From contig NZ_OBEB01000010.1 in NCBI RefSeq assembly GCF_900215315.1, positions 1-64,000 of the forward strand: a stretch of DNA of 64,000 nucleotides, in the 5' to 3' direction. The notes under the pieces are model-generated. The model did no database searches, was not told where the DNA came from, and saw nothing but the letters and a program-made list of their open reading frames with translations. Below are positions 47,367 through 55,217 of this stretch, piece after piece. Every line of letters begins with the position of its first letter. The first letter of the stretch is position 1. This DNA comes from Arsukibacterium tuosuense (GTDB lineage Bacteria; Pseudomonadota; Gammaproteobacteria; Enterobacterales; Alteromonadaceae). A program made the position numbers and the translations under genes.

Positions 47367-48326
47367 CTATTTACCGGTTGGTCGGCACGCCATCTCCAGA
47401 AAGCTCAGTGACGGCGCAAAGAACGCGGCACAAAGATCGGCGTGGCAATAATCGAAAAATAAATCGTATTGATTTGCCGAGTGGCCCGGCTCACCCTGCC
47501 TGCTAGGTTGGCAACCTAACTGAAAACCAAACTGCCGGTTAAAACTATCAGGCTCGCTGGCATAGCTTAAATTAATGAGGCCCTGACTATTTTGCTCAGC
47601 AAAAGGCATGTTTTGCGTCACCAGCGGCGGTAAATTTTCTGCCTTTCCCAGCCGACTGGTTAAGGCATGGCTGTTGGGGTGCAACCTCGGCGGCTGCAAC
47701 AACGTGCCCTCGATTTTACTCACTCCCATTATTTCTTCCTGCTGACTGATCTCCAGCTGCTGCCAGTGCACCAAATCATAGTGCCAACGTTGTAAATACA
47801 GATAGCTGCCGGCGGCAAAGACGGGCTGTGTAATCGGGTCAACTAACGTCAGTTGGCGCTTACGGCTGCCTTTTGGATTTTGCGGTGCGTCGATAAAGCC
47901 AGTTAGATCACGGCCGTCAAGATAGCGAAAGCCCTGCAATTGCTCCAGTAAATCAACATCGGGTTTCAATAGCTGGCATATTTGCTGACAAGCAATGAAG
48001 TTGACATCCAGTCTGTCAGAACGCACAACGACAAATAAGTCTGCCCAGACTTCAGCTAACGCCAGGTTGTCATTGTCAGCAAATGGAAAAGCTTGCAACC
48101 CCTGTGGCCGGGCTCCGGGGTAAAGGCTATCCCAGTAATTGGCACCTATAGCAACCACACCCGTCAGTTGCGCCTCAGAGAAGTGTTCTGCCAGCCGGGC
48201 CAGCAATATTGGCACTCGCGCCAGCTTCTGTCGCATTACGGCCTCCTGCCCTTCCAGCGCGTTAAATAGCAGATAGCTGGCATGTAAGTTAGCCTCAGCG
48301 CATATGCCCAGTTGTTCTCTTGCCAT
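47367..48326 (-). CDS. DyP-type heme peroxidase (YfeX-like)
   Basis: The ATG at 48326 follows AGGGAAGG and gives 319 residues; 35 upstream codons are not conserved. DyP features: RDLTGFIDAPQNP (family motif GxxDG with the last Gly replaced by Ala; catalytic Asp kept), the SYLYLQRWHYDL strand, and proximal-heme His candidate in LHPNSHALTSR. No Tat or other signal, so cytoplasmic like YfeX. Substrate unknown. Its promoter region is shared with the divergent csrB control region. Its stop lies 8 bases from the argR stop. Confidence 0.85.
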   Translation of the reverse strand: MAREQLGICAEANLHASYLLFNALEGQEAVMRQKLARVPILLARLAEHFSEAQLTGVVAIGANYWDSLYPGARPQGLQAFPFADNDNLALAEVWADLFVVVRSDRLDVNFIACQQICQLLKPDVDLLEQLQGFRYLDGRDLTGFIDAPQNPKGSRKRQLTLVDPITQPVFAAGSYLYLQRWHYDLVHWQQLEISQQEEIMGVSKIEGTLLQPPRLHPNSHALTSRLGKAENLPPLVTQNMPFAEQNSQGLINLSYASEPDSFNRQFGFQLGCQPSRQGEPGHSANQYDLFFDYCHADLCAAFFAPSLSFLEMACRPTGK

Positions 48327-48414
48327 TACCTTCCCTGAATTCCGATTACTGATACAAATTCTATTGCTATTTTTTGCTCTTTGGCTGCAATCGAAGACAA
48401 AAACCTGATTGCTG

Positions 48415-48432
48415 TGTGAGATATATCTCACA
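48415..48432. promoter_or_regulatory. UvrY/GacA-type response-regulator box upstream of csrB
   Basis: TGTGAGATATATCTCACA is a perfect 18-base palindrome with the TGT(A/G)AG-N6-CT(T/C)ACA form bound by GacA/UvrY/SirA/VarA response regulators. It lies about 180 bases upstream of the csrB start, the usual far-upstream position. The stretch between it and the RNA (48433-48566) is very AT-rich and holds no gene. Confidence 0.82.
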
Positions 48433-48566
48433 AATAGGTAAGTTTAAACGCTATTTTCTGCAAAGCTCAAAGTAACACATTCTATTAAGCTCATGTTTTA
48501 TATGATTTATTATTAAATATTAACATTTTACAATATTATTACAGCAGGTTTATTTCTGAAACCAGC

Positions 48567-48595
48567 ATCCCTGCGAGCGTCATTCGTTGCATAAT
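48567..48595 (+). promoter_or_regulatory. Probable core promoter of csrB
   Basis: CATAAT at 48590-48595 is a good -10 hexamer; the -35 is weak, as expected of an activator-dependent promoter. It places the RNA start near 48602. Confidence 0.4.
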
Positions 48596-48601
48596 GAACA
48601 C

Positions 48602-48968
48602 ATCAACGGATGAGAACTGACAGGAAGTCAGTACGATTTACAGGAAGTAAATCAAAGCTAGGATAGCACAAGGAAGGTTAAAGGACACGCTCCGGGATGA
48701 GCCTATAATATCAGGATGATATTGCAGGAAGCCGCCAGGATGGCCGTTTTGTTAGCTTCACAAGCGCAGAATGACAAGGATGACAGCAGGACCACTCAGG
48801 ATGAGTGTACTATTACAAGGTAGTAATAGTTAGGGACAGCAGGACCCGGCAAGATGCCGCTGGACACTCCGGGATGGAGCCAGGGATGATTTACTCAGGA
48901 CGAGTAACAGTACGGATTAGCTGAAACAGAACCGAAAGTGGCCGCGAAGTTTGCGGCCTTTCGCTTTT
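48602..48968 (+). ncRNA. csrB: CsrB-type small RNA that sequesters CsrA (RsmA-type) regulator
   Basis: No protein frame fits this stretch. It holds 21 GGA triplets in about 310 bases, mostly as AGGA or CAGGATG in loops of short hairpins: CTGA/TCAG and ATTTAC/GTAAAT around CAGGAAGT, GATATTG-type stems around CAGGATG, and ACTCAGGATGAGT. E. coli CsrB has the same design and a similar GGA count. It ends in a GC-rich intrinsic terminator and is preceded by a UvrY/GacA-type box. CsrB binds many CsrA dimers and relieves CsrA repression of biofilm, carbon storage and virulence-type genes. The exact 5' end is estimated from the promoter. Confidence 0.95.
48933..48968 (+). terminator. Terminator of csrB
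   Basis: CGAAA-GGCCGC stem pairing with GCGGCC-TTTCG around GAAGTTT, followed by CTTTTCT. Confidence 0.88.
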
Positions 48969-49018
48969 CTGGCCTAAAGAAAATTTCCCCTCCTTATAAC
49001 TCATCACTAATAAATCAA

Positions 49019-49144
49019 ATATCCAAAGTAATTAACGTTGCAGTGAGGCGACAAGTAAGTGAGTGCTCATGAGCATAGTGCTGCTATGCGATTGAGCCGA
49101 GCGAGGGAAGTCAACAAAGCTGCAGCGTGAAATACGAAGGATAT
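49019..49144. repeat. 126-base inverted-repeat element (MITE/REP-like)
   Basis: The left end ATATCCAAAGTAATT... and the reverse complement of the right end ATATCCTTCGTATTT... match at most positions over about 25 bases, both running into TGCAG. Inside are further palindromes (GCTCATGAGC; GCATAG / CTATGC). It holds no open frame of note and abuts the amtB terminator. I recall similar intergenic repeats in related marine genomes, but only one copy is in the window. Confidence 0.55.
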
Positions 49145-49174
49145 AAAAAAACCCCGCGGCAATTACCGCAGGGC
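49145..49174 (-). terminator. Terminator for glnK-amtB
   Basis: Read on the minus strand: a GGTAATTGCC-centred hairpin (CCGC/GCGG with flanking CCC/GGG) followed by seven Ts. It lies about 140 bases past the amtB stop; the bases between (49175-49311) show no gene. Confidence 0.8.
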
Positions 49175-49311
49175 GTCAGATTCTAAGACAAAGGACAAGG
49201 ATAGACGTAGTTTGGTGGTTTAGGTTCAGCTGGCTGATGCGCTACCTGACATTACCGGTATTGCATCACCAACCCGCTCCCGGGAAGTCCCACCGGCCCT
49301 CCCCAGGCTGC

Positions 49312-50583
49312 TTACTTTACCGACGAGACAAACTCAGGATAGGCTTCAATACCACACTCCGAGGCATCAACGCCTTCATACTCTGCTTGCTCGCTAACCC
49401 GGATCCCCATGACCAGTTTCAGCACATACCAGACGATAAAGCTGGTCACAAATACCCAGACAAAGATAGTGGCAGCACCAATCAACTGTCCGCTGAAAGT
49501 ACTGTTGCTATTGGTTACCGGTACCAGCAACAGACCAAGTAATCCCACCACGCCATGCACAGAAATAGCACCAACCGGATCATCGATTTTAAGTTTATCG
49601 AGAGTGATAATTGACACCACAACCAGCACACCACCAATAGCGCCAAATAATGTTGCCAACAATGGCGATGGTGTAGACGGCTCAGCAGTAATCGCAACCA
49701 GGCCCGCTAAAGCACCGTTTAGCGCCATGGTTAAATCCGCTTTGCGGAACAGTACCACTGACAGGATTAACGCAGCGACAGCACCAGCGGCAGCAGCGGC
49801 ATTAGTATTCAGAAACACTACCGCTACGGCATTGGCATTACTGATATCACCCAGCTTTAACACGGAGCCACCATTAAAGCCAAACCAACCCATCCACAGC
49901 ACCAGAGTACCTAAAGTGGCCAGCGGCATATTGGCACCTGGGATAGCATTAATTTTGCCGTCCTTGCTGTATTTGCCTTTACGGGCGCCCAGTAGAATAA
50001 CTCCCGCTAATGCAGCAGACGCTCCGGCCATATGAACAATGCCTGAGCCGGCAAAGTCAGAGAAACCTAAATCACCCAGAGTATATAAGCCAAATACCGC
50101 ATTGCCGCCCCAGGTCCAGCTACCCTCCATCGGATAAATAAAGCCAGTTAATACTACGGCAAAGGCCAGGAAGGCCCACAGCTTCATACGCTCGGCCACT
50201 GCACCAGAGACAATTGACATGGCGGTAGCAACAAACACGACCTGAAAGAAGAAGTCAGACGCGCCAGAGTATACCGCACCGCCGGTAAAGCCATCTTCCC
50301 GCTCAGCAAAGCTGGTCAGGGTGGCATCAACATCCACTGTTGTCAGTCCGCTTAAGAACCAGGTGCCGTCATACATAATGGCGTAACCACATACCAGATA
50401 CATAATGCAGGCAATGGAGTACAGCGCGACGTTTTTGGTCAGAATTTCCGTGGTGTTTTTCGAACGCACCAGACCGGCTTCCAGCATCGAAAAGCCAGCA
50501 GCCATCCACATTACCAGCACTCCGCAAATCAGGAAGTAGAAGGTGTCCATGGCATATTGTAAGTGAAAAATTTGTTCTTGCAT
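49312..50583 (-). CDS. amtB: Ammonium transporter AmtB
   Basis: 423 residues with eleven predicted helices and no cleaved leader. Pore residues: the twin histidines lie in SGIVHMAGASAALAG and SVHGVVGLLG; AEFMW-type helix GFSMLEAGLVRSKN near the N-terminus. The C-terminal tail (EYEGVDASECGIEAYPEF) is the region that GlnK engages. It starts 11 bases after glnK and is co-transcribed. Confidence 0.95.
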   Translation of the reverse strand: MQEQIFHLQYAMDTFYFLICGVLVMWMAAGFSMLEAGLVRSKNTTEILTKNVALYSIACIMYLVCGYAIMYDGTWFLSGLTTVDVDATLTSFAEREDGFTGGAVYSGASDFFFQVVFVATAMSIVSGAVAERMKLWAFLAFAVVLTGFIYPMEGSWTWGGNAVFGLYTLGDLGFSDFAGSGIVHMAGASAALAGVILLGARKGKYSKDGKINAIPGANMPLATLGTLVLWMGWFGFNGGSVLKLGDISNANAVAVVFLNTNAAAAAGAVAALILSVVLFRKADLTMALNGALAGLVAITAEPSTPSPLLATLFGAIGGVLVVVSIITLDKLKIDDPVGAISVHGVVGLLGLLLVPVTNSNSTFSGQLIGAATIFVWVFVTSFIVWYVLKLVMGIRVSEQAEYEGVDASECGIEAYPEFVSSVK

Positions 50584-50594
50584 GACAGGGCTCC

Positions 50595-50969
<375 letters not shown>

Positions 50970-50978
50970 TCAAATACA

Positions 50979-50994
50979 AGAAAACCTTGTGCCA
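50979..50994 (-). promoter_or_regulatory. Probable sigma-54 promoter of glnK-amtB
   Basis: Minus strand TGGCAC (-24), five bases, then TTTCT where the -12 consensus is TTGCT: one mismatch. It is 45 bases upstream of glnK. A half-site like those of NtrC (GGTGCA, 51069-51074) lies further upstream. Nitrogen-limitation control through NtrC is the expected arrangement. Confidence 0.6.
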
Positions 50995-51197
50995 CTTTTA
51001 AAATCACCATTAATTACAGTGATTTATATAATATTCATCTACTTTGTAACCTTGCCGCGCCCCACAATGGTGCAGTATTTCCCGTTGGCTGTGCAGAGCA
51101 ACATGCTGATACTGTAATATTGCAGCCATAACATTTACGGCTATGCTTAGCATTAGATAAGAACGTTATTCGTTGCCTTAGCACCCAAGGTTTAATT

Positions 51198-54100
51198 ATG
51201 TACCTGGTCATCCGACTATGTTGTTTATTGATGTTTGTTGTGCTGGCTGTGCTATCCCTGCCACTTTTTTCATCACAAATTGCAGAGTTTCCGGCTGCTT
51301 CACGTTTTGCCAGAATTGATATTGAACAAGGTTTGTCGCAGACCACTGTTACTTCTCTTGCGCAGGACCATGTTGGCAATATCTGGATCGGCACCCAGAG
51401 TGGCCTGAACCGCTACGATGGTTTTTCTATCCAGGTATTTCTTCCGGAAGAACAACTCAGTCAGTCACTCAGTGATAATTTTGTGACATCTTTGCTGGTA
51501 GATAAGCAGGGCATGCTTTGGGTAGGCACCCTGAACGGCCTGAATTATTTTAATCCGGTACTGGGTACCTTTGAAAATGTCAACCTGAAACAGGCCGCTA
51601 ACGGTACAGAACCGCTGGTACTGGCGCTGCATCTGGATCAAAAGCAGCGGCTATGGATTGGCACCAATCAGGGCCTTGCATTGTGGCAGAATTCAACGCA
51701 GAAAATTCAATGGTATGGTGGTTCTAATCTGAATATTACCGCCTTATCGGCCGATGCCGCCGGCAATTTATGGCTGGGTACGCCACGCGGTTTGCTGCGT
51801 TTTGACCCCAGTAGTCAGCACATCGCCGCAGCCAGCAATTTTCCATATTCCGACGCCTCAGTCATGGCCTTATATCATGATAAAGCTGACAGAGTGTGGG
51901 TTGGCCTGGAACGTGAAGGTCTGCTGATGCTTGAAGCTGGATCCGACAATTGGACTGAGATTGAAATTACAAGCTATGACAAAAACTTAGCCAGTAAAGA
52001 AATTCGTAGCATTACAATGGATAGTAATGCTGATATCTGGATTGGCACCCAGCATGGGTTAAGCCGTTTAGCGTTGGAATCCGGGTACTGGCAGCAAAAA
52101 GTGTCGTATCACCACCAACGAAATAACCCGGCCAGTCTCGGCAGTGGTAAAGTTGCTGCTTTGCTGCAAGATACGGATGGTAGCATCTGGGTCGGCACCT
52201 GGAATGGTGGCGTATCCCGGCTCAATCAGGCAAATAACCTGTTTGTCAGTATCACCCATGATCTAGCCTTAATGGACATCGCAAGAAACCCCGCAACTAT
52301 TAGTCTGGCCAGCGATGATAATACCTTATGGGCGGGAACCGCAGACGGTTTGTTCAGCCTGAATTTAACCGACGCCAACTTCCGGCTGACCGACAGTAAC
52401 AGCAATGGCTTTACCTTTTTTTGCGCGTTGCAACGAGCAGATGAAATATGGTTCGGACATGGTCAGGACATTGTTGCTGTTAACTCTGAGAACGGCAACT
52501 ACCGAAACGTTACGCTGCCGGCGTCAGTACCGCCAGGCCCTGTGCGCCGGCTTTGGGCATCTGCCCGTTACTTGTGGCTGGCAATTGACCAATTCGGCCT
52601 GGTTATTGTGGACGAAACCAGCCAAACCACTCTTGCTAAACATCCTTTTAGTCGCGCCATTACCTTTATTCAACCAGTGGGGCAACATTATATTCTGGTG
52701 GGGTCGTACAGTGGTTTGGCATGGTTTGACGCCTCTGATGGCAGCTTAATATTTGAGCACAAACTGGCCAGCAACGCGACAACGTTAGAATATACCCTGC
52801 CCTCTGCGCCGATGGCCTATGTGATGACCGCTGATAATCGTCATTGGCTGGCAACTAACGGCACCGGTCTACTTGAACTTATTATGCCAGGTACAGGCAG
52901 TGAACCAGCTGAATTCCGCTTTAAGCAATTTGCTGAAGCCGAAGGCTTAGCCAGTGGCCAGCTTAAAGCCGCAGAACTTGATCAGGCCAGTAATATCTGG
53001 TTAAGCAGTGCTTTTGGCATCTCGGTATTCAACCCTGAAACCAACCGCTTTCGTAACTTTGGCTATCAGCATGGCACGCTGCGGCGTGACTATATTAACG
53101 GCTCCAGCAACGTAATGGCTAATGGCACTATTGTTTTTGGCGGCATGGATGGTTTTACCCTGTTTCAGCCGGAACAAGTGCTGGCCTATTCTGCAGGGCC
53201 TATAGCCACACCAGCTATTCTGGCTATAGAGGTCAACGGCGAAGACACCCCGTTACCAACAGCTGAACTGACTATTCCCGCCAGCGGCAGCCGGGGTTTC
53301 GGCGTTAATTATTCCACCAGGGAGTTTATTGAAACCGCCCAGGTCCGGTTTCAATACCGGCTTGATCCGGTGACAGCTGACTGGATCACCCATAATGCCG
53401 CGGGGCGCAGCGCCAGTTTTGAGAGACTACCCCCTGGCGACTACCAGTTTCGGTTGCGTGCAGGTATAGCCCAGTCAGGCTGGAGTGACGAAACTACCCT
53501 GAATGTTAAAGTATTGCCGTTGTGGTGGGAAACGTGGCTGGCACGGGTGTTACTTATCGGCTTGCTGCTAACCTTAATGCTCGGAGTCCATTTATTTCGG
53601 TTAAAAAATCTGCGTAAACAACAGGAAGAAATGGCCTGGTTAGTCGAGCAACGCACTGAGGCGTTGAATGAGCGCACCCGGGCATTGCAAGAGTCAAAGA
53701 ATAAAACCGAACAAACCCTGGTCCAGCTTGAGTCGACAGTAAAAGAGCTGGTTCGTACGGAAAAAATGGCCGCACTTGGCCAGTTGGTTGCTGGTGTGGC
53801 ACATGAAGTAAATACCCCGCTGGGCATAGCGTTAACGGCTAACAGTGTGGTTACAGAAGAGAGCCAATTGTTGCAGCAGAAGCTGGCCAGCGGCAATATT
53901 CGGCGACAGGAGATGGATAACTATCTGAGTAAATTAGTCCAGGCCGGTCTGTTACTTGATCATAACTTGCAGCGGGCCGCGCAGTTAGTCGCCAACTTCA
54001 AGCAGGTGTCGGTGGATCTCACTGCAGACAACCAGCGTCGGTTTAATCTGGCAAAGTATCTTGATGAATTACTCGACAGCCTGAGTTTAATGTGGCGCAA

Positions 54101-54500
54101 CCGCAAAGTCAGCTTGCTGGTTCACTGCCCTGATAATATTGAAATGGATAGCTACCCGGGCACTATTGGCCAGATCATAACCAATTTCACCCAAAACGCC
54201 GTGGTTCATGGCTTTAAAGACCGCAACAGTGGCGAGATCACCATTCGCTGCAGACAACTAGAGGCAAAGGTTGAAATTGTATTTGCAGACAATGGTGCGG
54301 GTATCAGTAATGAGCACATTGAGCGGATATTTGACCCGTTTTTTACCACCAACCGCCATCAGGGCGGCACCGGCCTGGGCTTGCATATTGTATTTAACCT
54401 TATTACCCAGAAGTTGGGTGGCAGTGTTAAAGTCAGCAGCACACCGGGCGAAGGCACCCGTTTTACCTTATTGTTACCTTTAAATGTAAAAGCAGATTAA
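51198..54500 (+). CDS. Sensor histidine kinase with N-terminal beta-propeller and Y_Y_Y domain
   Basis: 1100 residues: signal/membrane segment (1-27), two seven-bladed-type propeller blocks made of repeated WIGT/WVGT blades (about 40-680), a Y_Y_Y Ig-like domain (about 690-780), membrane helix (about 787-805), coiled coil, then kinase. The H box is VAGVAHEVNTPLG (phospho-accepting His), with N box ITNFTQNAVVHG, DNGAGIS, FDPFFTT and GTGLGLHIV. No receiver or DNA-binding domain follows, so it signals to a separate regulator not visible nearby. Such sensors often respond to periplasmic polymers. It overlaps yacL by 4 bases. Confidence 0.9.
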   Translation: MYLVIRLCCLLMFVVLAVLSLPLFSSQIAEFPAASRFARIDIEQGLSQTTVTSLAQDHVGNIWIGTQSGLNRYDGFSIQVFLPEEQLSQSLSDNFVTSLLVDKQGMLWVGTLNGLNYFNPVLGTFENVNLKQAANGTEPLVLALHLDQKQRLWIGTNQGLALWQNSTQKIQWYGGSNLNITALSADAAGNLWLGTPRGLLRFDPSSQHIAAASNFPYSDASVMALYHDKADRVWVGLEREGLLMLEAGSDNWTEIEITSYDKNLASKEIRSITMDSNADIWIGTQHGLSRLALESGYWQQKVSYHHQRNNPASLGSGKVAALLQDTDGSIWVGTWNGGVSRLNQANNLFVSITHDLALMDIARNPATISLASDDNTLWAGTADGLFSLNLTDANFRLTDSNSNGFTFFCALQRADEIWFGHGQDIVAVNSENGNYRNVTLPASVPPGPVRRLWASARYLWLAIDQFGLVIVDETSQTTLAKHPFSRAITFIQPVGQHYILVGSYSGLAWFDASDGSLIFEHKLASNATTLEYTLPSAPMAYVMTADNRHWLATNGTGLLELIMPGTGSEPAEFRFKQFAEAEGLASGQLKAAELDQASNIWLSSAFGISVFNPETNRFRNFGYQHGTLRRDYINGSSNVMANGTIVFGGMDGFTLFQPEQVLAYSAGPIATPAILAIEVNGEDTPLPTAELTIPASGSRGFGVNYSTREFIETAQVRFQYRLDPVTADWITHNAAGRSASFERLPPGDYQFRLRAGIAQSGWSDETTLNVKVLPLWWETWLARVLLIGLLLTLMLGVHLFRLKNLRKQQEEMAWLVEQRTEALNERTRALQESKNKTEQTLVQLESTVKELVRTEKMAALGQLVAGVAHEVNTPLGIALTANSVVTEESQLLQQKLASGNIRRQEMDNYLSKLVQAGLLLDHNLQRAAQLVANFKQVSVDLTADNQRRFNLAKYLDELLDSLSLMWRNRKVSLLVHCPDNIEMDSYPGTIGQIITNFTQNAVVHGFKDRNSGEITIRCRQLEAKVEIVFADNGAGISNEHIERIFDPFFTTNRHQGGTGLGLHIVFNLITQKLGGSVKVSSTPGEGTRFTLLLPLNVKAD

Positions 54501-54883
54501 TCCGCCAGAAACTGCTGCCATTCCCGCAGCAGTTTTAGTAAATCTTCCAGCCCGCACTGACAGCTCATACCCTGCTGCTCAAGTTCTAACCCTTCCTCAA
54601 TCAGGGCTTGCTGCTGTTCGGTTGGCTGCTCATTATTTTGGTTAAAAAGGGTGTTGTGGCTTAGCGTCACTTCGCTATTTTCTACCTCCAGCAAAAACTC
54701 CTTGCCTTGATATTGCATACTCTGGTGCGGCTTAAGCGCGCTTAGTTGCTGCAGCAGCGGCAAATAGGTTTCGGCCTGCTGGCCAAATTCGTCCAGTAAA
54801 AAGCGGCCTAATACCTCATGTTCTGCCGCCAGCCTGATGCTGAACTGCAGTGTATTGCGATCGTAAATAAAGTCGTATTCCAT
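54497..54883 (-). CDS. yacL: YacL family protein (UPF0231)
   Basis: 128 residues. N-terminal MEYDFIYDRNT, middle EVLGRFLLDEFG and C-terminal CQCGLEDLLKLLREWQQFL correspond to E. coli YacL, which also neighbours acnB. Function unknown, soluble and acidic. Between its start and the acnB terminator lies a palindromic element. Confidence 0.8.
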   Translation of the reverse strand: MEYDFIYDRNTLQFSIRLAAEHEVLGRFLLDEFGQQAETYLPLLQQLSALKPHQSMQYQGKEFLLEVENSEVTLSHNTLFNQNNEQPTEQQQALIEEGLELEQQGMSCQCGLEDLLKLLREWQQFLAD

Positions 54884-54913
54884 ACTTCTGTTCCATGTTT
54901 AAGCAGTAGATGG

Positions 54914-55105
54914 AACTTTGCGCGAGCACGCCTGCATACTCTGCCAGGCTCGCCACAGCAACTACTGCGGATATCCTACCCTTAGCAAGCCAGCAAAGCT
55001 GTTCAAATTCGTTCCTGACGAATTTGTCGCCCTAAGGCTTGCGGCGCTCAGACACTCTGTGTCGCCCTGGCAGAGTATTCAGGCCCGCTAAGGTTGCGCA
55101 AAGTT
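54914..55105. repeat. 192-base palindromic element, copy 1 of a three-member family
   Basis: Outer ends AACTTTGCGC and GCGCAAAGTT are perfect inverse copies; nested inside, TACTCTGCCAGG (54937) pairs with CCTGGCAGAGTA (to 55077). The left arm holds CTCGCCACAGCAACT and the right arm GCTCAGACACTCTGTG, both shared with elements at 58071 and 62151. A central hairpin CAAATTCGT / ACGAATTTG is extra to this copy. No open frame. Confidence 0.75.
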
Positions 55106-55174
55106 GCGACAACCGAACGTTTATCTGTTTGATGGTCATAAAATTGTAGCTGCTCGCCGTATATTAGCGAGCAG

Positions 55175-55202
55175 AAAAAAGGCCTGCGATTGCAGGCCTT
55201 TT
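55175..55202. terminator. Terminator downstream of acnB
   Basis: GGCCTGC / GCAGGCC stem with loop GATT, flanked by six As and four Ts; functions for acnB on the minus strand and could act both ways. Confidence 0.9.
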
Positions 55203-55217
55203 GCACAACAGCGGCAA

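Noticed and set aside
48602-48930. Repeated CAGGATG units resembling a tandem repeat or CRISPR-like array
   Set aside because: Spacing and flanks vary, and each unit sits in its own hairpin loop; the CsrB explanation accounts for all of it.
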